Assembly: GCA_024761205.1 (NCBI GenBank)
Contig: JAMASS010000009.1
Span: 28,895-92,894, forward strand
Origin: Limisphaerales bacterium
GTDB lineage: Bacteria > Verrucomicrobiota > Verrucomicrobiia > Limisphaerales > AAA164-E04
Length of the DNA: 64,000 nt
Reading direction: 5' to 3'
The notes beneath the pieces are model-generated. The model made no database searches and had not been told where the DNA came from. It worked only from the letters and a program-made list of their open reading frames with translations. A program made the position numbers and the translations under genes. The first letter of the stretch is position 1; each line of letters opens with the position of its first letter. Below, piece after piece: positions 47,436 to 57,338 of this stretch.

Positions 47436-48240
47436 TTATGTAGCTGTTACCGGTTTTCCTGAGATGGGGGTGATTTGATCGCCTTTCATGAACGACACAT
47501 TGGACAGAGTGAGGAGCAGAGTATCGTATGCCTCGCTGTCTGCGCAGATGCAATCCGTGAGACCACAGACATCTCCGTCCTTTATATCTCTCTTCAATTT
47601 ACTCCCTTCATTTTTCATGGTTAACAGGTATGACTCTGATCTACGATAAACATGTTTAGCACAGAGCCTTTCTGGTTGGCTTGTTTCCAATGCTCTCGCA
47701 GGGACACCTTTGCCGACAGTACCACTGGTCTAAGAGGATTGTATAGGGCAATATCAATCTCAACATTTGGAGCCAGTTTGAATTTAACTTGGAAATAAAA
47801 GAGGGTTATCCCCTTGCGCACGAGCGTCTCACAAATTAGAAACTCGAATATCGCCCTGTTGACAGATGGGTCAGAGCCGAACCTCTCCAAGTATTGAACA
47901 TACTTGTTTGGTGTTTGTCGTCCTTCTTCAAGACGTGTACTCACTATTGTTGATAGAAGAGGGTCTCCAATAACTAGTGAGACAAGGACTATCATCACGA
48001 CCGGCACAGGTAAAAGGACTTGGTAAAAGCTATTGAATGGGAGCGATCCCCCCCCGAAGCAAAGATCCAGCATCACGATTCCAAAGTAGTAAGCGCTGAG
48101 AAACAAGGCGGCGCTGCAAAGGTATTGGACGCCGAGCTTGCCACTCTCCGGTTAATCGGGACTGTCTCTGTGCGGAGCATCGACACGAACATAAATGGAT
48201 CCTTCGGGGAGGTAACGAATTCATTTTGAGTGGGTGTGAT
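47436..48240 (-). pseudogene. Membrane-anchored PD-(D/E)xK-like nuclease, frameshifted
   Basis: The main frame (48106-47621, 161 codons) has two hydrophobic segments (AYYFGIVMLDLCFGG and YQVLLPVPVVMIVLVSLVIG), then a soluble domain: NRAIFEFLICETLVRKGITL followed by FYFQVKFKLAPNVEID, and LRPVVLSAKVSLREHWKQAN. The block 'EID...12 residues...SAKVSLREHWKQ' resembles restriction-enzyme-like nucleases with a K-x5-RW-x-Q signature; here the Arg is His. After a frame change near 47630 it continues SYLLTMKNEGSKLKRDIKDG and DVCGLTDCICADSEAYDTLL to 47436. Upstream, DPFMFVSMLRTETVPINRRV fits in another frame, giving a start near 48220. No methyltransferase gene is adjacent. Confidence 0.45.
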
Positions 48241-48342
48241 CGCGTCAGGAAGCTGTCGGGTGCGCTGCTCCAGCGCATTATCCCGAAGTGCTGGGAACCT
48301 AGCGATTGGTTAGACCGATGCATTCGACTGAGACAGTTGACG

Positions 48343-48570
48343 CTATAGTTTGTTGTGACCCGTGAGCCAAGGAAGGATCTCTTGAATATCTGCTGTCTCT
48401 TGAGTTTGATGGAACTGCTGAATACGCGGAAATTGTGTTAGAAGTGATTGACTGCCTGGGAGTTGGGCTCGGCTCTGTTTTTCAGCGTATTCTGCGTCCT
48501 CCTTAGTTCGCTCATTTTTTGGGCGTTGAATTTCGTCATTCCAGGGCTTGTCGTTGCATTTGTTTGACAA
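48343..48570 (-). other. Short hydrophilic frame, doubtful gene
   Basis: 75 codons, very polar (PWNDEIQRPKNERTKEDAEY), no family recognised. It may be a small gene or chance. The stretch 48571-49066 before the large lamin-tail gene has no other candidate; its promoter must lie there. Confidence 0.2.
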
Positions 48571-49066
48571 AGGGTCTCCTAGGCGTCCGTGTAGCTTTCA
48601 ATGTTATTTGGACGAGCCGTGGCGACGGGAATTCGCGCTAATGGGAACATCTCTTGTTTGTTGGAGTGGTTGCTATCCAGGCTCATGCATCGAGTGAAAA
48701 GGTTAGAAGAAAATATCGATTGTGGGCAATCCGTGACTTTCAGATTCAGGTGCGTCTCAATTCCTCCGTCCCGATACTAGAGCCTTTTCCAACTGAAAAG
48801 TTCTGGCCACGGATTACTCAGATAGCACAGATATTCCTGTTGGCCTGCTATCTGTAAGCCGTGGTTCAATTTCCTGGACGAAATGAGACGTCTCCTTCAG
48901 ATGCCGGATTAGCCAAGAGGAGAATCTTCGAGCCTTGCAGTGAGTTGAAACGGATATAGGAGACCTTGTGTTACAGTTTTGAACTATTTTGTGATGGAAT
49001 CAATCTCATCAGTGGCTTAAAGGTTTGAACCAGAGAATTATGGACGACGGATTCAGGAGGGGTGTT

Positions 49067-52000
49067 GTGCATGTATTTTATTTTGGGTTTGCGAGGATGT
49101 TTCGGTTACTGACCGTCCTGTTGCTGGGAGTCTCGTTGTTCTGTGGTTTATGGGCACAGGAAACGCGTTTCACTTCCAGTGGCATTGGAGAACCTGTGGT
49201 CACGGGAACCTCTGTCGCAGTCGAAGGTGGTTTTGATGTGACGGGCGGTGGCGAGGATATTGGGGGCACTTCCGACCAACTGCACTTTCTCTACGAGAGC
49301 CGAACGGGAGACTTTGATGTGCGGGTTCGAGTCGAATCGGTCGCCTTTGTTGATGTGTGGACGAAGGCGGGGTTGATGGTGCGTGAGAGTTTGAATCCGG
49401 GCAGTGCCCAGGCGTGTGTCTTGGCGACTCCCACCATTAGCGGCATTTTATTTCAGTCTAGGTCGGCGAGTAATGCTGCGGCTTCGTCGTCGGGAAATCA
49501 TCGGGTGAACTTTCCGTTTACTTGGCTTCGCTTAAAAAGGGAGGGCGAGTTGATTTCGGGATTTGCCAGTTTTGACGGCCTTTATTGGAGTCTGGTCGAT
49601 GCGGCCACGGTTGCCTTGCCAGAGAGCGTGCTCGTAGGAATGGCAGTGAGCAGTCATGCTTCGGAGTCTGCCGCAGTCGCTAGGTTTCGTGAGTTTGGGG
49701 ATGTCGGTCCGGATGCTAGAGGGGCGAAGTACTACGACATAGAGCCGCCGGGGCCCTCAAGTCGTCGAACCGGACTCGCGATCACGGAGATCATGTATCA
49801 TCCCTGGGATCGGATTGACGAGCGGGATCTGGAGTTCGTCGAAATCATGAATACCGATGCGGTCCCGCACGATATCGGTGGTTTTCGGCTGGATGGTGAT
49901 GTTAGTTACACGTTCCCGGAGGGTTACCGCATTTTGCCGGGCACGATAGTTACGGTTGCGAAGTCGCCAAGTGATTTGCTTGCTCTCCATGAGGCTCAAG
50001 GAGTGTTGGGCGGTTTTGTCGAATCGTTGCCAAATGACGCTGGGACGGTGCGGCTGAAGGATCGACACGGGGCTGTATTGCTGGAGGTGAATTATGATTC
50101 AGTTTCTCCGTGGCCGGCCGCTGCGGATGGCGCGGGGCATTCCTTGGTTCTATCGCGACCGTCTTATGGAGAACGGTCTGTCAAGGCATGGTCAACGAGT
50201 GCGTTCGTGGGCGGATCACCGGGCGCGATCGACCCGGTGGCTTTCTCAGACCTGCACAATGTTCGGATCAACGAGTTCCTCGCCAATAGTGTTCCTCCCG
50301 AGGTGGACTTTGTGGAGCTCTACAACCACAGCAACGACGCCATCGATCTTGGCGGCGTCGTGTTGACGGATGATCCGCTTCAAGGCAAATACCGCTTTTC
50401 TCAAGAGGCAGCGATTCCCGCCAACGGGTTTCTAGCACTGACGGAAGACCAACTCGGGTTCGCGCTCCGTTCGTCAGGGGAAACGCTCTATTTGTTGGCG
50501 CAAGATGGCTCCCAGGTGATTGATGCCTTGCGCTTTGACGGGCAAAGCGAAGGTATCGCATCTGGGCGGCATCCGGACGGGGCGCCGGGAATTCATGAGC
50601 TGGCGGCGAGCACACCCGGATCGAGTAACTCCCGGTTGCTGTTTCGGGACATCGTCATTAACGAAATCATGTATCACCCGCACTCAGGGGACGGTAACGA
50701 CGAGTATATCGAACTCTTTAACCGTGGAGCGAGGCCGGTCGATCTTTCCGGATGGCGGTTGGATGATGCGGTCCGGTTTGTCTTCCCGGAGGGAACGTCG
50801 ATTCAGCCAGGGAATTATCTCGTGGTCGCCCGGAGTGTGGCACAGTTAATCCAGAATTATCCCCAATTGGACTCAAGCAATACCGTGGGGAACTACCAAG
50901 GCAGCCTTTCGAATCGAAGCGAGCGCATTACGCTGCGTCGTCCAACGGAGGGAATGAATCCGGCTGGCGTGGTGAGTTCGGTTTTTGTGATGGTCGATCA
51001 GGTTGCCTATCGAGACAGCAGGTCGTGGGGCCGTTGGGCTGATGGTGGCGGCAGTAGTTTGGAACTCCGCGATCCCCATAGTGACAACCGTTTTGCTTCT
51101 AATTGGGCAGACAGCGACGAGACGGCGAAGGCCGATTGGACGAGGGTGGAGCACACGGGCTTGTTGGAGCTCGGCCGCGGCAATATCAACGATATTCAGA
51201 TTTTCCTGCAAGGGGCCGGAGAATGTCTTGTGGATGACGTCGAATTCATCGACGAGGAAGGGACGAATCGGGTGACGAACGGCGGATTCGCGGATGACCG
51301 AAACGGCTGGTTTTTTCAGGGTACGCACGATGGCTCTTTTATTGAGGCCGAGGCTGGTTTTGAGAGTCAAGAGTCGCTTCACATCGTCGCTACGGGGCGT
51401 GGCGACAATGGCGCCAACCGGGTTCGATTTCGCATGCGGCCTCCCTTTGTTCAACCGTTCACCATGGCGACGATTCGGGCGAAAGTTCGGTGGTTGCGCG
51501 GTCATCCGGAGATATTGATTCGACCCAAGGGCAATTACTTGGAGGCGATTGGCAAGATGGAGGTGCCCAGGAATCTTGGCACTCCGGGCCTCAGGAATAG
51601 TCAAAAAATTGAGAATGCGGGTCCGAGCATCCTTGAAGTCGGGCATTTTCCTGTCCTCCCGCGCGATGGCGAGGCCGTTCGCGTCACGGCTCGTGTCGAT
51701 GATCCTCAAGGGGTTGCCGCGGTTGAGCTGAAATACCGTATTGATCCGGAGGAGATGATTCAGGTGGCCCCCATGGCTGATGACGGCACTTCCGGGGACG
51801 CGGTTGCCGGCGATGGCGTCTACAGTGCTCGGATTGCAGGCCAGACTGCGGGCACGGTTGTGGCCTTTTCGGTCGCCGCCACGGATGGAGCTGAGATGGC
51901 CGGCTCCACAGTTTATCCCGTGGAGGCGCCCCAGCGCGAATGTCTCGTCCGGTTTGGCGAGGAACGGCCCTTTGGCAATTTCGGAGTTTATCGAATTTGG

Positions 52001-55000
52001 TTTACGGATGGCACAGATCGCGAATGGCGTCGCCGGTTGAAGCTTCACAATGGGGACTTGGATTGCACCTTTGTCTACGGAAACCACCGGGTTGTCTACA
52101 ATGCTGGAACGCTCTATTCCGGCAGCCCGTTTGTCAGTCCGAGCTACGACGGTCCGACCGGCAATCTTTGTGGGTACGTGTTGCATATGCCGAAGGATGA
52201 CCGCGTTCTGGGAGCGACTGATTTTGTTCTCGATTGGCCCATCAGGGACGGCACGTTGCAATTGGAGCAAGTTGCCTTCTGGATGGCCCAGCAAATGGGA
52301 CTGCCCTACTTGAGGCGGCGTAATATACAGCTCTTTGTTGATGGCCGAAAGCGGGGACGGATTTACGAAGACATTCAGCAGCCCAATTCGGATGTGATCG
52401 ACCAATTCCACTCCCACCAACAGCGGGGGGATCTCTACAAGGTCGAAGATTGGTTCGAGTTTACGCCTCAGGCATCGCGGGAATTTAACGTCGACGCTAA
52501 CCTCATGAACTTCATAAACTTCAATGGTGAGAAACATCTGCCGCGTTATCGGTACAACTGGCGAAAGCGGGCGGTGCAAGGATCGGCGCATGACTATTCA
52601 TCGCTCTTCGAGCTGGTTGATGCGGTCAATCTCCCAACCTCCGAAGCTTACACGAGAGCCGTCGAATCGTTGATCGATGTCGATGAGTGGATGGGTATCT
52701 TTGCAGTCGAACACATTGTGGGGAACTGGGATGCCTATGGCTACCGGCGGGGAAAGAACATGTATGCTTACAAGCCAGCCGACGGCAAATGGCAGCTGCA
52801 CATGTGGGATATTGACTTCGTGCTCGGCGCGGGCAGCGACCCGCCACAAACGTCGATGTTCAGTACAATCGAGCCGGTGATCGAGAAGATGTTCTCTCAT
52901 CCGCCGTTTAACCGAGCCTACTTCCAGGCCATGCAGAAAGCGGTCGATGGACCATTGCAGGCGTCAGTATCGACACCCGTGTTGGAGGCCAACCGGACGG
53001 CCTTGCTGGAAAATGGGATTCGGGCGGGTTCAATCCGTGGCGGTCAGCGTTACATTGCTCAACGTCTCGAGTTTCTCCAAAACGAGATCGCGGCGGAAGA
53101 CGCGCGATTTGAAATCACGACGAATAATGGAGAGGCCTTTAGTTCGGATCGGAACTTTGTGACAGTGATGGGAACGGCGCCGATTCGGGTTCACTCGATT
53201 GCAATGAACGGCGTTCGCTATCCGATTCGATGGCTTTCTACCAACACATGGCAAATGGATGTGCCGCTTTCTGCGACTACCAATGCGTTGGTTTTTCGTG
53301 GCTTAGACGATGCGGGCGAATTTGTTCGAGAATCAGAGGATCGTCTCACGATTGATTTTCAAGGCACTTTGGATTCGCCGAAGGATTACCTTGTGATCAA
53401 TGAGATCATGTACTTACCCATGACTGAAGGTGCCGAGTTTGTGGAGATTCACAACACCTCGCTCCATACTGCATTCCCCCTGGTCAACTACCGCTTAGAT
53501 GGCGTGGGATTTGATTTTCCGCAGAGCTCGGTAATTGAGCCGGGCGCTCATGTCGTTTTAGCTGCAGACCTAGGGGTCTATAGCTCAGCCTACAGGGGGT
53601 CTGGTGACATTGCCGGAGAGTATAGCGGTCGTTTGAACCCTGAGGGTGAGACCTTGAAGCTCATCTTTGCTGATCCGCAATCCAACCAAGAGGTCGTCAT
53701 TGATAAGGTGACGTTTGGCACTGAGGCGCCATGGCCGGGGCTGGCGAATGGAGGGGGATCCTCATTGCAGCTCATTGATCCCCGCCGGGATAACGATCGG
53801 GCTGGAAACTGGAGAGCGGTCGGCCTTGAAGGACCGGCTCAAGGCTGGAAGTTCGCTACTGTCACCGGCATTGCGACCAGTTCGAGGCTCCTGATTTACC
53901 TTTCGGCAAATCCACCGGTTCAAGAATTTGAAGGCATCCTCGGCGAATGGACCGGGTATGTGGAGTTTGAGACTGACCGTAGCGACATCGCGTTCCGATT
54001 TGAAACCAAAGCCGATGGTGGGATTGTCCCCATACTTGTCAATGGTGAGCAGGAGTTCCCTTTCGACGCCGTAGAAATCGAAGGGCAGAGCGTCAACATC
54101 CTTTTGAATTCTGAAGGCATTGAAGTCCGAATGGAAGGGATGTTGTCTGATGATGGGATATCTATTGAAGGAAACCTGATTCAGACCGCGCCGGACGGTG
54201 GTCGATTTGGTGGGGTGTTCGCGCTCCATCGGGACTTTCCGGGTGGGAGTGTTTATCTGGATGATGTCGTCGTTGTGGCGGGTGAGATTCCAGAGCGAGG
54301 AGAGAATCTTGTGCGGAATGGGAGTTTCGAGTCTGACTTGGAAGGCATTTGGCAGATTGCCGCCAATCACGCGAACAGCAGTGTGGTTGACGCATTTCAA
54401 CACACGGGTCAGCGGAGTTTGTTCGTCACAGCGGAAGTAGGTGGCTTTGATGCGGCTTCGGCTATTTCACAGGATATTGAGGGGCTGAGGGTGGGTGCTC
54501 AGTATACCTTGAGCTTTCGATATCTCGAAGGTGCTGGCGGTAAAGGACTAACGGTGGCTTTGGAGGGATTTGGCTTGTCGAGTACTGTTGATATTCAGCC
54601 GCCGGTCATTGAGACCACTCAATATACGCCTGGTTTTCAGAACTCGAGTTTTGCTTCGCTGCCGCGTTTTCCTACGATTCGCATCAACGAACTCCAAGTG
54701 ATGAATCCGGGAGGCTTCTTGGATCGCATTGGCGAGGCGGATCCTTGGGTAGAACTTTACAATCACGGAGTTGAGCCCATCAATCTCAGCGGATTCCATC
54801 TGAGTCCCGATTACGACAATTTGACGCTTTGGGACTTTCCAGATGGAGCCGTTATCGCCCCCGGGGGCCATCAGATTGTGTGGTTGGACGATGAGTCGGC
54901 TGAGAATTCCGCCGATGAATGGCACGCGGGTTTTCGTTTGGATACGGATGGCGGCTCGTTGGCCTTGTCGGTTTCCGTTGGCGGGCTGGCGATCCTCGTG

Positions 55001-55816
55001 GATCACGTCAATTACCCGCAGATTTCTGGCAGCCAATCGTTTGGTTTGTTGCCGGACGGACAGGCCCAGTCCCACCAATTGTTCCCCGTTTCGACGCCGG
55101 GCTTGGTGAATGTTCACGACACGACGGAGGTCCGTTTGTTCATCAATGAGTGGATGGCGCAAAACACGGCCACCATCGCCGATCCTGCCGATCCTACGGG
55201 GATGGAGTTCGATGATTGGTTCGAGCTCTACAATGCTGGTTCCGAATCAGTCGACCTGACTGGTTTCTTCTTATCCGACAATGTGGACAATCCGAGCAAG
55301 TTCGAAATCCCGGCAGGGTATTTGGTTGCACCCGGTGGGTTCCTACTGATTTGGGCGGATGGTCAGCCCGAACAGAACGGACGCAGTTCGGATCTGCATG
55401 TGAACTTTCGTCTGAGCCGAGGTGGTGGGGAGTCGATTGGTTTGTATAGCCCGAACGGGACGGTGATCGATTTGATTCAGTTTGGGCAACAATCAGCCGA
55501 CGTTTCGGAAGGGCGTAAATTGGATGGCTCTGAGGGACCCTTCGGAGTGTTGTCGAATCCGAGTCCTGGTGGGGCCAATGGGTCATCACTTTTGGTGGTT
55601 ACTGAATTTGAATTGAGTGCTGATGGCCAGTTCAGGATCACCTTTATCACCCAGCCGGGAGTGCGTTACCAAGTTCGCTTTACCGATACGTTGGACGGTC
55701 TCAAGTGGGAGAATTTAGGTGAGGTTGTCGTTGCGGATGGAGAAAGTGCGACTGTGTCGGATTCCTTTGCGTTACAGGAGGATCAGCGGTTTTACTCGGT
55801 TCTGCGATTGGAGTAG
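49067..55816 (+). CDS. Giant secreted lamin-tail-domain / CotH-kinase protein
   Basis: 2249 residues from the GTG at 49067, chosen because AGGAGG lies 6 nt upstream and the product then begins with a signal peptide (FRLLTVLLLGVSLFCGLWAQ). Upstream in-frame ATGs at 49025 and 49040 and an ATG at 49097 are alternatives. Order: a DUF1349/concanavalin-like domain (about 20-210: TWLRLKREGELISGFASFDG), then lamin-tail domains opened by LAITEIMYHP, VRINEFLAN, IVINEIMYHP, a CotH kinase-like domain in the middle (about 960-1330: IYEDIQQPNSDVIDQFHSH; EHIVGNWDAYGYRRGKNMY; HMWDIDFVLG), further lamin-tail domains (VINEIMYLP, IRINELQVMN, FINEWMAQN) and a C-terminal domain (VRYQVRFTDTLDGLKWENLG). Such proteins are common in Verrucomicrobiota and Planctomycetes and are thought to act at the cell surface or on extracellular matrix; the CotH part may phosphorylate proteins. 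The frame is intact over 6.7 kb. Confidence 0.9.
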   Translation: MHVFYFGFARMFRLLTVLLLGVSLFCGLWAQETRFTSSGIGEPVVTGTSVAVEGGFDVTGGGEDIGGTSDQLHFLYESRTGDFDVRVRVESVAFVDVWTKAGLMVRESLNPGSAQACVLATPTISGILFQSRSASNAAASSSGNHRVNFPFTWLRLKREGELISGFASFDGLYWSLVDAATVALPESVLVGMAVSSHASESAAVARFREFGDVGPDARGAKYYDIEPPGPSSRRTGLAITEIMYHPWDRIDERDLEFVEIMNTDAVPHDIGGFRLDGDVSYTFPEGYRILPGTIVTVAKSPSDLLALHEAQGVLGGFVESLPNDAGTVRLKDRHGAVLLEVNYDSVSPWPAAADGAGHSLVLSRPSYGERSVKAWSTSAFVGGSPGAIDPVAFSDLHNVRINEFLANSVPPEVDFVELYNHSNDAIDLGGVVLTDDPLQGKYRFSQEAAIPANGFLALTEDQLGFALRSSGETLYLLAQDGSQVIDALRFDGQSEGIASGRHPDGAPGIHELAASTPGSSNSRLLFRDIVINEIMYHPHSGDGNDEYIELFNRGARPVDLSGWRLDDAVRFVFPEGTSIQPGNYLVVARSVAQLIQNYPQLDSSNTVGNYQGSLSNRSERITLRRPTEGMNPAGVVSSVFVMVDQVAYRDSRSWGRWADGGGSSLELRDPHSDNRFASNWADSDETAKADWTRVEHTGLLELGRGNINDIQIFLQGAGECLVDDVEFIDEEGTNRVTNGGFADDRNGWFFQGTHDGSFIEAEAGFESQESLHIVATGRGDNGANRVRFRMRPPFVQPFTMATIRAKVRWLRGHPEILIRPKGNYLEAIGKMEVPRNLGTPGLRNSQKIENAGPSILEVGHFPVLPRDGEAVRVTARVDDPQGVAAVELKYRIDPEEMIQVAPMADDGTSGDAVAGDGVYSARIAGQTAGTVVAFSVAATDGAEMAGSTVYPVEAPQRECLVRFGEERPFGNFGVYRIWFTDGTDREWRRRLKLHNGDLDCTFVYGNHRVVYNAGTLYSGSPFVSPSYDGPTGNLCGYVLHMPKDDRVLGATDFVLDWPIRDGTLQLEQVAFWMAQQMGLPYLRRRNIQLFVDGRKRGRIYEDIQQPNSDVIDQFHSHQQRGDLYKVEDWFEFTPQASREFNVDANLMNFINFNGEKHLPRYRYNWRKRAVQGSAHDYSSLFELVDAVNLPTSEAYTRAVESLIDVDEWMGIFAVEHIVGNWDAYGYRRGKNMYAYKPADGKWQLHMWDIDFVLGAGSDPPQTSMFSTIEPVIEKMFSHPPFNRAYFQAMQKAVDGPLQASVSTPVLEANRTALLENGIRAGSIRGGQRYIAQRLEFLQNEIAAEDARFEITTNNGEAFSSDRNFVTVMGTAPIRVHSIAMNGVRYPIRWLSTNTWQMDVPLSATTNALVFRGLDDAGEFVRESEDRLTIDFQGTLDSPKDYLVINEIMYLPMTEGAEFVEIHNTSLHTAFPLVNYRLDGVGFDFPQSSVIEPGAHVVLAADLGVYSSAYRGSGDIAGEYSGRLNPEGETLKLIFADPQSNQEVVIDKVTFGTEAPWPGLANGGGSSLQLIDPRRDNDRAGNWRAVGLEGPAQGWKFATVTGIATSSRLLIYLSANPPVQEFEGILGEWTGYVEFETDRSDIAFRFETKADGGIVPILVNGEQEFPFDAVEIEGQSVNILLNSEGIEVRMEGMLSDDGISIEGNLIQTAPDGGRFGGVFALHRDFPGGSVYLDDVVVVAGEIPERGENLVRNGSFESDLEGIWQIAANHANSSVVDAFQHTGQRSLFVTAEVGGFDAASAISQDIEGLRVGAQYTLSFRYLEGAGGKGLTVALEGFGLSSTVDIQPPVIETTQYTPGFQNSSFASLPRFPTIRINELQVMNPGGFLDRIGEADPWVELYNHGVEPINLSGFHLSPDYDNLTLWDFPDGAVIAPGGHQIVWLDDESAENSADEWHAGFRLDTDGGSLALSVSVGGLAILVDHVNYPQISGSQSFGLLPDGQAQSHQLFPVSTPGLVNVHDTTEVRLFINEWMAQNTATIADPADPTGMEFDDWFELYNAGSESVDLTGFFLSDNVDNPSKFEIPAGYLVAPGGFLLIWADGQPEQNGRSSDLHVNFRLSRGGGESIGLYSPNGTVIDLIQFGQQSADVSEGRKLDGSEGPFGVLSNPSPGGANGSSLLVVTEFELSADGQFRITFITQPGVRYQVRFTDTLDGLKWENLGEVVVADGESATVSDSFALQEDQRFYSVLRLE

Positions 55817-55881
55817 GCGCAAGTTGGATCGACTTGGGGATCATCCTGGACTGTGGCAGCCTGCTGTGCCTTCAAGGGGAT

Positions 55882-55899
55882 AAGGGACTGAAGTCCCTT
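55882..55899. terminator. Short hairpin between convergent genes
   Basis: AAGGGACT pairs with AGTCCCTT around a 2-nt loop (in practice 6 bp with a 6-nt loop). It sits between the convergent lamin-tail gene and galM. No T run follows, so terminator function is uncertain. Confidence 0.35.
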
Positions 55900-55928
55900 C
55901 CACATTTCCGCGCCGTGTTTCCGTTTGT

Positions 55929-57041
55929 TTATCTCGTCGAGAACTTGAATACGGTTGTGGTTTCGTAGGTTTCTCCTGGACGAAGAATGCAGGCCGGGAA
56001 GTTGGATTGATTCGGGCTGTCGGGGTAGTGTTGAGTTTCTAGGCAGAATCCACCGCGATGCACGTAGGTTTTACCGGATTTGCCGCGGAGACGGCCGTCG
56101 AGGAAATTGCCGCAGTAGAATTGGACTCCGGGTTCGTCCGTGTGAACCTCCAGCACGCGACCGGTCGTGGACTCATGGACGCGTGCCGCGAGACGGAGAT
56201 TGCCGGTGGTTGCCTCGCCATTGATGACCCAGTTGTGATCGTAGCCGGCGCCAAACTCAAGTTGTGGGTGCGATTGCCCAATATCCCTTCCAATCGGTTT
56301 TGCTGACGTGAAGTCGAAGGGAGTTCCGGCCACAGGCGCAATCTCTCCGGTGGGAATGAGGGTTGCATCGACGGGCGTGTAGTGCGAAGCGTTCAACATC
56401 AATTCGTGGCCTAGGATGTCGCCATTGCCTTCGCCCTTAAGATTGAAATAGGTGTGCTGGGTGAGGTTTACCGGAGTGGCCTTGTCGGTGGTGGCATGAT
56501 AATGCACGGACAATTCGTTCTTATCGTACAGCTTATAGGTCACGGTGATGTCGAGATTTCCGGGATAGCCCTCTTCTTTGTCTTTGGCAAGGTAGTGAAG
56601 CTCCAGTCCGGTCCAGTCGCTGCTGCTAATCGGATGCGCTCGCCACACGACTTTGTCGAATCCGATGATGCCACCGTGAAGATGGTTGGGAGGATTGTTG
56701 ATCGCCAAGCTATAAGTCTCGCCATCAAGGGTGAACTGGCCCTTGGCGATGCGATTGCCGTAGCGGCCGACGATGGCGCCAAAATAAGGCTTGTCGACAG
56801 CGTTGATGTAGTCCTTGACCCGATCATAACCGAGGGCAATGTCGGCAAAACTGCCGTTGCGATCCGGGACGGAAATGGATGTGATGATGGCACCATAGTT
56901 GGTGATCTTGACGGTGAAACCTTGCTTGTTGCGGAGTGTATAGAGCTGAATACTGTCGAAGTCGTCGACGCTGATTTGAGCAGTGATGCTCTGAGTGGTG
57001 GCGATGACAAGGCCAAGGAAGAGGGTGCTGAGTGTTTTCAT
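55929..57041 (-). CDS. galM: Aldose 1-epimerase (secreted)
   Basis: 370 residues with a signal peptide (residues 1-22, MKTLSTLFLGLVIATTQSIT), so it acts outside the cytoplasm. GalM signatures: YGAIITSISVPDRNG, GRYGNRIAKGQFTLDGETY, NPPNHLHGGIIGFDKVVW with the first catalytic-site His, VNLTQHTYFNLKGEG with the second His, GYDHNWVING, and the C-terminal FCLETQHYPDSPNQSNFP with the catalytic Glu. It interconverts alpha and beta anomers of aldoses such as galactose, feeding sugar uptake. It is divergent from the prepilin gene upstream and convergent with the lamin-tail gene. Confidence 0.94.
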   Translation of the reverse strand: MKTLSTLFLGLVIATTQSITAQISVDDFDSIQLYTLRNKQGFTVKITNYGAIITSISVPDRNGSFADIALGYDRVKDYINAVDKPYFGAIVGRYGNRIAKGQFTLDGETYSLAINNPPNHLHGGIIGFDKVVWRAHPISSSDWTGLELHYLAKDKEEGYPGNLDITVTYKLYDKNELSVHYHATTDKATPVNLTQHTYFNLKGEGNGDILGHELMLNASHYTPVDATLIPTGEIAPVAGTPFDFTSAKPIGRDIGQSHPQLEFGAGYDHNWVINGEATTGNLRLAARVHESTTGRVLEVHTDEPGVQFYCGNFLDGRLRGKSGKTYVHRGGFCLETQHYPDSPNQSNFPACILRPGETYETTTVFKFSTR

Positions 57042-57338
57042 ATGATCAATTATACTGGCTCCACACCAAATGCGTGGTCGCTAAGTGACGTCTGTTGTTC
57101 AAGGATTTGAGCGGTAGTGTGCTGATTTCTCCAACAAAAAAAGTTCTAGTTCTGAAAAATGGACTGCACAGGGACCGCCGGAAGCTGTGAGCGTGGGAAA
57201 ACGGTGAAACATCGCCCCTTTTGCCTGAACCGTGACAAAGCTCTGCTGAGTTTGCCGCCTTTCTCAGCTGCGCTTTATTGGAACCGGTTGGAAGATCATC
57301 TCTTGCCAGACGGCATCGGCAGGCGTTTTATAGTGGAT

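Noticed and set aside
50873..52591. 572-codon open frame on the minus strand inside the lamin-tail gene
   Set aside because: It lies entirely antisense to a well-supported secreted protein with family motifs; its own translation has no recognisable domain and an unlikely composition. Codon bias of the sense gene explains the open frame.
57000..57160. Riboswitch or ncRNA between galM and the prepilin gene
   Set aside because: I could not build a conserved core or stable pairing; only an A-rich stretch is visible.
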